Assembly (NCBI RefSeq): GCF_023061285.1
Contig: NZ_JAKGAM010000002.1
Coordinates: forward strand, 124,001 to 188,000
Origin: Chromohalobacter nigrandesensis
GTDB taxonomy: Bacteria > Pseudomonadota > Gammaproteobacteria > Pseudomonadales > Halomonadaceae
Direction of reading: 5' to 3'
Length of the DNA stretch: 64,000 nucleotides
Part shown: piece after piece, positions 10,951-18,744 of the stretch
How positions within the stretch are numbered: position 1 is the stretch's first letter
Layout of the letters: every line of letters begins with the position of its first letter
Position numbers and translations under genes: made by a program
Notes under the pieces: model-generated
What the model saw: the letters and a program-made list of their open reading frames with translations, nothing else
What the model was told of the DNA's origin: nothing
Database searches by the model: none

Positions 10951-11248
10951 TATCCTGTCCCTCCCTCGCGTTAGCGCTTGGAACGAGTGTGGGTGAAGGG
11001 CGGGGCTGGAGCTAGATTAGTAATGACTCACCTCCAACGCATGTCACCGATCATCAATACAAAAACCGGCGTTTCTCGGCACCCGGTTGAGAGTGAGCAT
11101 TGACTTGTTTCTTGGCCAGGGCGGCTTATGCCGCCAGAGCGGTCATGCGCCGCGCCTGTCTCACTCTATGCCCGACGAAGGTCGATCTCCAAGCCCGGTG
11201 ATGTTGCCGGTCGGTTTCAGCGTGTCGACACGACGGGCGCGCTCCAAG
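10951..11248. other. Gene-free gap with one short hairpin
   Basis: 298 bp between the MBL-fold gene start and the tetR stop. It must hold the promoter of the MBL-fold/GST pair near 10951-11050. A 6-bp stem with a TTAT loop (11120-11135) may end the tetR transcript, but no T-run follows. No coding frame here is convincing. Confidence 0.4.
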
Positions 11249-11839
11249 CTATGTCGCATACGACTGGAGTAGACGCTTGGCCATGCCCTTGGCAACGAGA
11301 GCCGCTTGAGGGTCCGCCATGACATGCGCCTGGACAATCGCGCCTTCCTTTAGAAAGACGAGTTCTTGAGATAATTCGTCGGCTCTCTCGGCATTAACCT
11401 GGTATGCATGACGAAATAGCATCTCACGCACAAGGCGCTTATGCGTTTGGCACTGCTGATGATGAACGTTCTGCGGGTCGGTGTATTCCGCGCAGGTATT
11501 GATGAAGAAGCACCCATGGAACGGCATGATGGCCTCGTCACGCTCGTTGAACCAGTCATCTAGCGCATCGAATACCGCTAAAAGCGCACCTTCTCCTGGC
11601 GGCGCCTGCTCTATGCGTGCTTCAAGCCATGTGCGGAATTGCTGATCTCGATACACCAGCGTCGCCGCGATCAATGCTTCTTTGCTATCGAAGTGGTGAT
11701 ACAGCGTTCTTTTTGCGACTCCCGCCACGTCGATAACCTGATTGATACCGACGGCATGTATGCCATAGCGATAAAAAAGTGAAAACGCCGTGGAGATCAG
11801 TTGGTCACGTTTTTCCAATCTGTTGCTTGCTTGAGACAA
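11249..11839 (-). CDS. TetR-family transcriptional repressor
   Basis: A 196-residue TetR regulator. The DNA-binding domain (about residues 10-57) contains FSLFYRYGIHAVGINQVIDV and AGVAKRTLYHHFDSKEALI. The C-terminal ligand domain is of the type seen in YcdC/AcrR relatives, with FHGCFFINTCAEYTD. The start is a TTG at 11839 with GGGGAG 7 bases upstream, and no better ATG fits. It is divergent from the HPP-family gene, and the gap carries a perfect 18-bp inverted repeat, so it very likely represses itself and the HPP gene. The effector is unknown. Confidence 0.88.
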   Translation of the reverse strand: MSQASNRLEKRDQLISTAFSLFYRYGIHAVGINQVIDVAGVAKRTLYHHFDSKEALIAATLVYRDQQFRTWLEARIEQAPPGEGALLAVFDALDDWFNERDEAIMPFHGCFFINTCAEYTDPQNVHHQQCQTHKRLVREMLFRHAYQVNAERADELSQELVFLKEGAIVQAHVMADPQAALVAKGMAKRLLQSYAT

Positions 11840-11876
11840 AGCCCTGCTCCCCGTGGATCAACATAGCTTGATATTT

Positions 11877-11921
11877 GTATACCGATCTGTCTACCATACA
11901 CAAGTAGACAGATCGGTATAC
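11877..11921. promoter_or_regulatory. Double TetR operator (perfect 18-bp inverted repeat)
   Basis: Bases 11877-11894 and 11904-11921 are perfect reverse complements separated by 9 bp. Each arm is itself a near-palindrome of TetR type (TATACCGATCTGTCTA, 6 of 8 positions symmetric), so the site looks like two facing repressor sites. It lies 38 bp before the tetR start and 24 bp before the HPP start. Confidence 0.8.
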
Positions 11922-11944
11922 ATCCACCTTCAGGAGTCGGCTCC

Positions 11945-12430
11945 ATGAAATCTCTCCTCCCTCCTATCTTTTCAGCCGCCATTGCGGGATTCGGCGCCAT
12001 GGCGTGCATCACGCTGCTTGCCTATCTTGAACATCTCGACACATCGATAATGTGGTTGATGGCGCCATTTGGAGCGACGATGGTGATCTTGTTCGGCTTG
12101 CCCTCAAGCCCTCTCGCCCAGCCCCGTAATATACTGTTTGGGCATCTCATCACTTCCATGGTAGGTGTCATCATTCTGCATGCCTTAGGCGTGACGCCGC
12201 TGTCACTAGGGCTCGCGGTAGGATTGGGCGTCTTTTTCATGCTGATGACCAAAACCACTCACCCACCCGCTGGCGCCAACCCGCTCGTAATCATGTTAAC
12301 CGGCCAGTCTTGGCAGTTTTTAGTTTTTCCCGTAGGAGTGGGTGCTTTGGCTATATTAGGATTCGGTTTGCTATATCATCGCTTGATCAGCCGTCACGAA
12401 TATCCGGCGGCCATTCGCGCTCATTCATAA
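11945..12430 (+). CDS. HPP-family inner membrane protein
   Basis: A 161-residue integral membrane protein with four to five helices. It carries the HPP signature THPPAGANPLV (about residues 105-115), preceded by LMAPFGATMVILFGLP and QPRNILFGHLITSMVGV, all standard for the family. Some HPP proteins transport nitrite in cyanobacteria and chloroplasts, but proteobacterial functions are largely unknown. AGGAG precedes the ATG. It is controlled by the divergent TetR gene through the palindrome between them (inference). The stretch appears less GC-rich than its neighbours by eye. Confidence 0.88.
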   Translation: MKSLLPPIFSAAIAGFGAMACITLLAYLEHLDTSIMWLMAPFGATMVILFGLPSSPLAQPRNILFGHLITSMVGVIILHALGVTPLSLGLAVGLGVFFMLMTKTTHPPAGANPLVIMLTGQSWQFLVFPVGVGALAILGFGLLYHRLISRHEYPAAIRAHS

Positions 12431-12463
12431 AAAGCTGCTCACTCATGAACGGAGATTAGTTCC

Positions 12464-13102
12464 ATGGAACTGACGACGTGGTTGACCTATGTCGGCGTTA
12501 TCGCCGCATTGATCGCCTTTCCCGGCCCGGTGGCCTTGTTATGCATGCATCATGGGCTGCGCCATGGTCGCCAACGTGCACTGGCGACGGTGATCGGTGG
12601 GGCGACGGCATCGCTGGTGCTCATGGGGCTGTCGTCGTTAGGGCTGGGGGCGATTCTGGCCACGTCGGAGCTCGCCTTCACGTTGCTCAAGGGTGTAGGC
12701 GCGGCGTACTTGATCTATCTGGGCGTGCTGGCCTGGCGCGCACCGGTGACGGCGTCGATGACGGACGATACCGCGCAGAGCCCACAGCACGTCGAGCGCA
12801 CCAGCACGAGAGCCCTCTTCCGGCGCGGTTTTACAGTGGGTATCAGCAACCCCAAGGACCTGCTCTTCTTCGGCGCATTGTTTCCCGGCTTCATCGACCT
12901 CGGCGCCCCGCAACTGCCGCAATTCGCGATCCTGTCGCTGACCTGGTTGGCCATCGACCTCGCCACCATGTCGAGCTACGCCACGATGGGGTCGGGGATC
13001 GGTCGCTGGTTCCATAGTCCGCGCCGCGTGAAGCTCTTCAATCGCACCACGGGCAGCTTGTTCATCGCCGCCGGTGGGACCTTGGCAGCCTCGCATCGCT
13101 GA
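12464..13102 (+). CDS. LysE/RhtB-family amino acid exporter
   Basis: A 212-residue membrane protein with six helices of the LysE superfamily. The N-terminal FPGPVALLCMHHGLRHGRQRALATVIGG and the mid-protein FRRGFTVGISNPKDLLFFGALFPGFID are characteristic. Members export amino acids or derivatives such as homoserine, threonine, leucine or lysine. It follows the HPP gene by 33 bp with its own GGAG site and could be co-transcribed with it. Convergent with the DUF533 gene, 11 bp apart. Confidence 0.85.
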   Translation: MELTTWLTYVGVIAALIAFPGPVALLCMHHGLRHGRQRALATVIGGATASLVLMGLSSLGLGAILATSELAFTLLKGVGAAYLIYLGVLAWRAPVTASMTDDTAQSPQHVERTSTRALFRRGFTVGISNPKDLLFFGALFPGFIDLGAPQLPQFAILSLTWLAIDLATMSSYATMGSGIGRWFHSPRRVKLFNRTTGSLFIAAGGTLAASHR

Positions 13103-13113
13103 AGATCCGGGCA

Positions 13114-13842
13114 TTAACCGGCCTGCTGTGCCTGGTTTTCAAGTTCGACGGTCATCTCTTGAGGCAAATCAAGGGCACTGGCCAATTGATCGAGCCAGGC
13201 GCGTTCCATCGGGTTTTGTTCATCGATCACGGCGACGCTGATTAGATACATTTCCCGCGCCGCTTGGGGCGAGTCCGCTTCACGGGCCAGCGCTTTGGCA
13301 TCCAGCGGCGCATTTAGCTGTTGTTCGACCCAGCGGTGCATTTCGTCATCGGCCCCTAATGCATCGATCTGCTCGGTGATCATCGCCTGTTCTTGCTCGT
13401 CGATGTGGCCATCGGCTCGGGCCGCCATGATCATTGCCTGCAATAATTCCAGACTCCGCCGCTCCTGGTACTCGCCATTGAGCGTCTCGACACGCTCGCC
13501 CTCGCCAGCGGCTTGTGGCTCGCTGCCCGAATTTTTGTTTTGAGAACTTTGCCACGCTTTCCAGGCCAATACGCCGACACCGGCAATAGCACCGTATTTG
13601 AGTGCTTTACCGCCCAGCTTGCGGCCCCGCTTGGAGCCGACCAGCATGCCCATGGCACCGCCGCCGAGCAGGCTTTTCATATCGAAGCCGCCCGAAGACC
13701 CACCGCTGGATTTATCACCTGAGGCATTGCCGCCCAGTTGTTTCGAGAGGCCACCCAACATGCCTTTTACATCGACACCGCTGCCCTTCTGACTGCCACC
13801 GGCTTGTTGCATCAATTGCTGCAGTATTTTGCTTGCGTTCAT
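13114..13842 (-). CDS. DUF533 / TerB-like protein
   Basis: A 242-residue protein of the DUF533 (YebE) family. It starts MNASKILQQLMQQAGG. A low-complexity Gly/Ser linker (about residues 20-70) is followed by a short hydrophobic segment GKALKYGAIAGVGVLAWKAW, and a C-terminal TerB-like helical domain (about 130-235) has MIMAARADGHIDEQEQAMI and ANPMERAWLDQLA-like motifs. It is probably inner-membrane associated. The ATG at 13842 has AGGAGTCGAGGG upstream; an in-frame start at 13944 adds a leader without homology. The function is unknown in all bacteria. Confidence 0.82.
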   Translation of the reverse strand: MNASKILQQLMQQAGGSQKGSGVDVKGMLGGLSKQLGGNASGDKSSGGSSGGFDMKSLLGGGAMGMLVGSKRGRKLGGKALKYGAIAGVGVLAWKAWQSSQNKNSGSEPQAAGEGERVETLNGEYQERRSLELLQAMIMAARADGHIDEQEQAMITEQIDALGADDEMHRWVEQQLNAPLDAKALAREADSPQAAREMYLISVAVIDEQNPMERAWLDQLASALDLPQEMTVELENQAQQAG

Positions 13843-14090
13843 CCCTCGACTCCTTCGGTAGTCACTGACAACGCTGTTTAACGGATCGATCTTTATGCAG
13901 ACGGTGCTTTTTAATTCAACAGGCTTCCCTGACGACGGGCCCACACATCAATACGGACCGATGTAGACACCTTGAGTTCGTAGAGCATAGCAAGAACGTG
14001 ATCAACGCTGCCTCAACGAAGCGGGACATCCTGACACTAGTGCCGACACCGTTGCTTTTAGCGAGATCGCCACGCCGTTTCCCTTCCACA
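13843..14090. other. Intergenic region upstream of DUF533 gene
   Basis: Gap between the DUF533 start and the terminator of the next minus-strand gene. It should contain the DUF533 promoter. I see no coding frame, repeat or hairpin of note. Confidence 0.35.
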
Positions 14091-14115
14091 AAAAAGCCAC
14101 ACCCGAAGGCGTGGC
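14091..14115 (-). terminator. Rho-independent terminator of the PHP metallohydrolase gene
   Basis: On the minus strand an 8-bp stem (14108-14115 with 14096-14103, one G-T pair) and a TTCG-type loop are followed by six T. It lies about 80 bp beyond the stop of the gene. Confidence 0.85.
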
Positions 14116-14193
14116 ATTCCCTTGAAGCCCCTTTGAACAGGGGTCTTGACGGCGCATTATCGTAGTTGTGGTGACGCGGGCCGGATCGCGCGA

Positions 14194-16497
14194 TCAGGCA
14201 TCTTCCTCGTCGTCGCCGTCTTTGTCACCGAGATAGTCGGCCTTGCTGGAGCGCTCGATCCATAGCGGATTCGTCCAGGCGATGTCGCCATCGGCATCGT
14301 CGACTTCCAGCGCGACCCAGCCCTCAGCGTCGCCGGGAATCTCGAAGGTCAACGTCGCGTCAGTGCCGTCGAGGGATTGCGTGGCAATCACCTCGCCGCC
14401 CTCGCCGATCAGGCGCGCTTCCTCGAGGCCATTGACGGCGGTGGCGTTCACCGTCCATTCGCCCTTGGCGTCTTCCACCAGGCGCAGGCTGTCACCGAAC
14501 ATGTGGTTCTCCGGGAACAGCAGCGGCCCCTGGGTCGCATAGCCATGGCCGTCCTTGAGGGCTCGGGCGAAGGCGCGCGGGCTCAGTTCGCCAGGCACGT
14601 AGCCCATCATGCGGATGCGGCCGGTAAGGTCGTTCCAGGCGTCATGAGTATCGGTACCCGCCGTGAAGTACACACGCGTGCCTTGGTCCCACAAACGGTG
14701 TGCAGCCTTCAAGGTCGGCGCATTATCTACCTCGGCGTTCAGCTCGAGCAGATCGAAGCCCGTAGTGAAGCCGCCGGGCACCTTGCCATCACCCAAATTC
14801 TGCAGATAACCGTAGGCGTTGTACGGGTGATTCATGGGAATCACCTCGGCACCCAGGCGGTGCGCATCGGCGACGATGTCCTGCACGTCATCGGTGCCGG
14901 GGTCGACGTCGAGCTCACCGTTCATTTCGATGGGGAACGGATTCATGTGGCCCCACGAGGGCGAAATCTCGATGGAGGGAATGAACGGCACGCCGCGCTC
15001 GGCGGAGAGCTCGCGGAAGGTGTCGTGGTTGGTAGTGGAGTCGTGATCGCTGATGAAGGTCAGGTCGAGATCCGTGGCCAACTGCGCACGCACTACCATG
15101 TCCGGCGGCGTGGTGCCTTCCAGCACATTGGCGTGGTGGTGGAGATCGGCGCCGTACCAGTGTTCGTCGTTGGGTTCGACGAGACGCTCGATCTCGACGG
15201 TCTTGTCTATCTCTTCGCCGGTTTCGAGGCTGACTTCCAGCGTCTGCTCACGCGCCGTAAAGCCGGCGCCGGCGTTGACGCCCAGGCGGTAATCGCCAGG
15301 CGCCAGCTTGAGCTCGGCATGCCCGGCCGGGTCGAGTTCGGTAAAGAAGGTCTGCTTGCCGAGGAATTCCACCGGCGGCTGCTGGCCTTCGAGCACGGTC
15401 AGCCGTGCATCGCGCGGGGTGTCGTTGTCGGCGCCGCGAATATCCAGCGACAAGGTGCCGGGGCCGCGCATGTCGTCAAAGGTCAGCTCGCGCTCGCTGC
15501 CGGTGGTGACATTCAGTTCGACCGGCTCGGCGTTGGCGAAGCCTTCCGCAGTGGCGTAGGCCTGATACTCGCCTGCCGGCAGCGGCATCGAGAACTTGCC
15601 GTCGTCGGCCAGCGTCCAGGCGTAGGGCGCGCCTTCCTTCTCGATCATTACCAGGCCATTGGCGGGTGCTTCGCCGTCGCCATCGCGTAGTTGGCCGTGA
15701 ATCTCGCCGCTATCGAGATTCTTGCGCTCTATCTCGCTGGCCACCACCGGCGACAGATCGCCTTCCGGCACCACCTGCAACCAGCCCTCGAAACTGCGCG
15801 ACTCGCCGGCCTTCAGGCTGTGCTCGAGGTACATGTCCTGGCCTTCGTAATTGATGCGGTCGAAATACGGCGCATGCAGGGCGAAGGCCCAGCCCTGGTC
15901 ATAGGCGACCATGCGGTCGGTGAGCGCGTCGCTGGCCTCGGTTTCCTTGGCGTCGCCCAGGCCGGGTACGCCAAACAGATAGCCGGTATCCGGCCATAGC
16001 GTGAAGCCGGAGCGAATGGCTTCCAGCGGCTCGTCGCCCTGGTTGTCGAGCACCGTTTCCAGATGCACGCGGTCGCTGTCGGCGTCCAGCGTGTAGGTCG
16101 TCTTGACCATCGTCTCGCCGAAATTGCGGCTGACGCGGATCACCGCGCGCTCGGGCGACTTCTCAACGACCTCGACCTTCTTGCCGTCGTTGGGCCAGGC
16201 GGACCAGTTGTTGGGGATGAAGTCGGCGAAGGCGACGCGATCGAGATCGATCTCGCCGGCCTTCACCGCCGCCAGGTCGACCAGGGTGCCACGCGGCACG
16301 CCCCAAGGTGGCCGCGACTCGACGGCCAGCGCGAAGGCCAGCTTGTCGTTGGCAACGGTAATGTCTTCGGCGTTAGTCGCCTCGCCATCGGGAATGTCGG
16401 TCGCGCCGCGCGTAACACTGACATCGGCCTGCGCCAGCGAGGCGGCGCCCAGCGTCAGTGCCGCCAGCGGCGCGAGGTGCCATCGAAAATGTGTCAT
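14194..16497 (-). CDS. Exported CehA/McbA-family PHP metallohydrolase
   Basis: A 767-residue protein with a Sec signal peptide (residues 1-24, ending SLAQA) and thus periplasmic or exported. Residues 25-430 hold beta-rich domains including a carboxypeptidase-regulatory-like repeat (GLVMIEKEGAPYAWTLADDG and a PAGEYQAYATAEGF segment). The PHP metal-binding domain (about 450-690) has DLHHHANVLEG, FISDHDSTTNHD, PSIEISPSWGHMNPF, MNHPYNAYG and TAGTDTHDAW. The C-terminus is acidic. CehA and McbA hydrolyse carbaryl, but most relatives have unknown substrates. It is a single-gene unit with its own terminator, divergent from the CDF-like gene. Confidence 0.82.
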   Translation of the reverse strand: MTHFRWHLAPLAALTLGAASLAQADVSVTRGATDIPDGEATNAEDITVANDKLAFALAVESRPPWGVPRGTLVDLAAVKAGEIDLDRVAFADFIPNNWSAWPNDGKKVEVVEKSPERAVIRVSRNFGETMVKTTYTLDADSDRVHLETVLDNQGDEPLEAIRSGFTLWPDTGYLFGVPGLGDAKETEASDALTDRMVAYDQGWAFALHAPYFDRINYEGQDMYLEHSLKAGESRSFEGWLQVVPEGDLSPVVASEIERKNLDSGEIHGQLRDGDGEAPANGLVMIEKEGAPYAWTLADDGKFSMPLPAGEYQAYATAEGFANAEPVELNVTTGSERELTFDDMRGPGTLSLDIRGADNDTPRDARLTVLEGQQPPVEFLGKQTFFTELDPAGHAELKLAPGDYRLGVNAGAGFTAREQTLEVSLETGEEIDKTVEIERLVEPNDEHWYGADLHHHANVLEGTTPPDMVVRAQLATDLDLTFISDHDSTTNHDTFRELSAERGVPFIPSIEISPSWGHMNPFPIEMNGELDVDPGTDDVQDIVADAHRLGAEVIPMNHPYNAYGYLQNLGDGKVPGGFTTGFDLLELNAEVDNAPTLKAAHRLWDQGTRVYFTAGTDTHDAWNDLTGRIRMMGYVPGELSPRAFARALKDGHGYATQGPLLFPENHMFGDSLRLVEDAKGEWTVNATAVNGLEEARLIGEGGEVIATQSLDGTDATLTFEIPGDAEGWVALEVDDADGDIAWTNPLWIERSSKADYLGDKDGDDEEDA

Positions 16498-16665
16498 GAG
16501 ACTCCTCTGATATTGAATTATTATCCAAAACTGTCCTTTCCATTATTCATAATTTTGATTGTGCGTTCAAATTACGCTCGCTTGCGAACGAGCGCTTGCC
16601 CTGAAGCGCACTCCAGGGTTGTAGAATCGAAATATATTGGCCGACGAACGATACGAGGTTTTCTC
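16498..16665. promoter_or_regulatory. AT-rich divergent promoter region
   Basis: 168 bp between divergent genes. The first 60 bp are clearly AT-rich, suiting the promoter of the PHP gene. A 6-bp inverted repeat CGCTCG/CGAGCG with an 8-base spacer (16575-16594) could be an operator or chance. Confidence 0.4.
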
Positions 16666-17316
16666 ATGGCATGCTGCTGCGGTTCTTCCCCTTCTCCACA
16701 ATCAACGCCGCGTTACCGGCGCGTGCTGTGGATTGCGCTGCTCGTCAACGCGGTAATGTTCGGCGTCGAGATGCTGGCAGGCATGAAGGCGGATTCGACT
16801 TCGCTGATGGCCGACTCGCTCGATTTCCTCGGCGATGCGGCGAATTACGCCATCAGCCTCGGCGTACTGGGCATGGGCCTGATCTGGCGTGCTCGCGCGT
16901 CGCTGGTCAAGGCCGCGACCCTGGCCGGGTTCGGTGTCGTGGTGCTGGGCGTGACGTTGCATAACCTGCTGGCGGGTAGTTACCCGGATGCACCCACCAT
17001 GGGTGCGGTAGGGTTGTTGGCGCTGTTCGCCAACCTCGCGGTACTGCTGCTGTTGATGCGCTATCGCGAGGGCGACAGCAATATGCTAAGCGTGTGGATC
17101 TGCACGCGTAACGACGTTATCGGCAACGGAGCGGTGCTGCTCGCCGCACTGGGCGTGTTCGGCAGCGGCACCGCCCTGCCCGACCTGATCGTCGGCGGGG
17201 TGTTTGCGTTTCTTTCGCTGTCCGGCGGGTGGAAGATCGCCCGTCAGGCACGCGGCGAGCTGCGCCAAGCGCGCGAGGCAGAGAGACTCGGCATGCCGTC
17301 CACCGAGCCTCGTTGA
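16666..17316 (+). CDS. Short CDF-like cation transporter
   Basis: A 216-residue membrane protein with six helices related to cation diffusion facilitators, but lacking their C-terminal cytoplasmic domain (usual length near 300). After a cysteine start (MACCCGSS), helix 2 has LMADSLDFLGDAANYA, matching the Asp-rich metal site. Helix 5 has CTRNDVIGNGAVLLA, where canonical members have HxxxD. The altered helix 5 site makes metal specificity uncertain; zinc is the default guess. ACGAGG precedes the ATG at 16666, and homology starts there. It is convergent with gbcB. Confidence 0.8.
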   Translation: MACCCGSSPSPQSTPRYRRVLWIALLVNAVMFGVEMLAGMKADSTSLMADSLDFLGDAANYAISLGVLGMGLIWRARASLVKAATLAGFGVVVLGVTLHNLLAGSYPDAPTMGAVGLLALFANLAVLLLLMRYREGDSNMLSVWICTRNDVIGNGAVLLAALGVFGSGTALPDLIVGGVFAFLSLSGGWKIARQARGELRQAREAERLGMPSTEPR

Positions 17317-17348
17317 ACGGCGCCTCGCGCGGGGCATTCTGCCTCTTC

Positions 17349-18455
17349 TCAGAACTCGATAGCGACGTTGCTCTTGGGCGTGCTGCAGCAACTCAGGATA
17401 TAGCCATCCGCTTCGTCGTCCTCGGTGATGCCGCCGTTGTGCTCCATGTTGACGTCGCCCGAGAGTTTCTTGACCTTGCAGGTCCCGCAGATGCCCATCC
17501 CGCAAGCCTTGGGAATATGCAGGCCAAGCTTGGCGGCGGCGGAATGCACGGTTTCCTCGGGTAGAATACGAATGCTCTTGCCAGTATTGCTGAATTCGAC
17601 CTGCAGCATATCGGCAGTATCGACGGCCTCCATTTCTGCCTCGGCCTGCTCGGCGAGTTCCTCCACATCCGCCCGGACATCGGCGGGCGTGGCGCCGAAC
17701 ACCTCCTCGTGATAATGGCTCATGTCGAAGCCATGGCTCTTCAGTACCTGCTTGATGGCATTCATGTACGGCGTGGGGCCGCAGCAGAATATCTCGCGCT
17801 CCAGATAATCCGGCGCCATCAATTCGAGCATCGCCTGCACCAGATAGCCGCGAAATCCTGCCCAGGCCACGCCGTTTTCATCATCGCGCTCGCAGACGAT
17901 ATGCATCCGAAAATCGGGAATTCGCGAGAAGATATGTTCCAGCTCACGGTGGAAGATGATGTCGCGCGGCGAGCGCGCACTGTGCACGAACTGCAGGTCG
18001 ACGTTGGCGTTGGTATCGAAGAACCAGCGCGTCATCGACATCAGAGGTGTGATCCCGACGCCACCGGAGAGCATGAGCACCTTGTCGGCGGGATAGTCGA
18101 TGACGTTGAAATCCCCCACCGGGCCATGCACCACCAGCTCATCGCCGATTTGTAGATTGTCATGCAGCCAGTTGGAAACACGCCCACCGGGCAAGCGCTT
18201 GACCGTGATCGAGAAGCTGTAGGGCACCGAGGGTGAACTGGAAATCGTGTAGGAGCGCATGATCGGCTCGCCGTCGATCTCCAGTTCCAGGGTCACGAAC
18301 TGCCCGGGCTTGAAGAAGAACAGCACCGGCTGATCGGCCATGAAGCAGAAGGTGCGGACATCCCAGGTTTCCTGGATGACCTTCACGCAGCGCACGTTAT
18401 GGCGCCCATTGGTCCAGGTCTGAGTAGTGACGGGATTGAAGTAGTTCAAGCTCAT
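17349..18455 (-). CDS. gbcB: Glycine betaine demethylase reductase subunit GbcB
   Basis: A 368-residue electron-transfer partner of the Rieske oxygenase GbcA. An FAD/NAD(P) ferredoxin-reductase module (about residues 18-240) has RSYTISSSPSVP for FAD, MLSGGVGITPLMSM for nucleotide and CCGPTPYMNAI. A plant-type 2Fe-2S ferredoxin domain (about 285-368) has ligands Cys318, Cys323, Cys326 and Cys356. NAD(P)H electrons pass through FAD and this cluster to GbcA. It is divergent from gbcA across 289 bp, the same arrangement known in Pseudomonas. Confidence 0.92.
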   Translation of the reverse strand: MSLNYFNPVTTQTWTNGRHNVRCVKVIQETWDVRTFCFMADQPVLFFFKPGQFVTLELEIDGEPIMRSYTISSSPSVPYSFSITVKRLPGGRVSNWLHDNLQIGDELVVHGPVGDFNVIDYPADKVLMLSGGVGITPLMSMTRWFFDTNANVDLQFVHSARSPRDIIFHRELEHIFSRIPDFRMHIVCERDDENGVAWAGFRGYLVQAMLELMAPDYLEREIFCCGPTPYMNAIKQVLKSHGFDMSHYHEEVFGATPADVRADVEELAEQAEAEMEAVDTADMLQVEFSNTGKSIRILPEETVHSAAAKLGLHIPKACGMGICGTCKVKKLSGDVNMEHNGGITEDDEADGYILSCCSTPKSNVAIEF

Positions 18456-18744
18456 GAGATGGCTACCTGGTCGCGCGGCGGTATCTGACTGTCAAACGCA
18501 TTGTGGCCGCCCTCCGCATCGGCCACTTACCTGCCAACGACACGCGCATGTCTGCTCCAGCCGCCGCCACGCGGACAGTCGCCAACTGACGTCGTCACGG
18601 CATCGGCGGATGTCGCGGGCAGACAATTCACACTAGTGGCGATACGCCACACTCCTCGACATACACGCCTCTCACGCCCACTCACCCAACGTCATGGCGC
18701 CCCCGTTATCCGACACGGCGCACTAAGAGGAAGAGGATGCCTTC
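18456..18744. promoter_or_regulatory. Divergent gbcA-gbcB control region
   Basis: 289 bp containing both promoters. In Pseudomonas, GbdR activates these genes when betaine or dimethylglycine is present, and a gbdR homologue is in this window, so a GbdR site is expected here. I could not pick out a convincing site by eye. A short open frame at 18454-18636 has no coding character. Confidence 0.45.

Noticed and set aside
14377-15690. Open plus-strand frame of 437 codons opposite the PHP metallohydrolase
   Set aside because: No domain or ribosome-binding site; the minus-strand protein carries intact PHP metal motifs.
18456-18744. Search for a GbdR box between gbcA and gbcB
   Set aside because: The site is expected from Pseudomonas, but no symmetric or repeated element could be assigned with confidence by eye.
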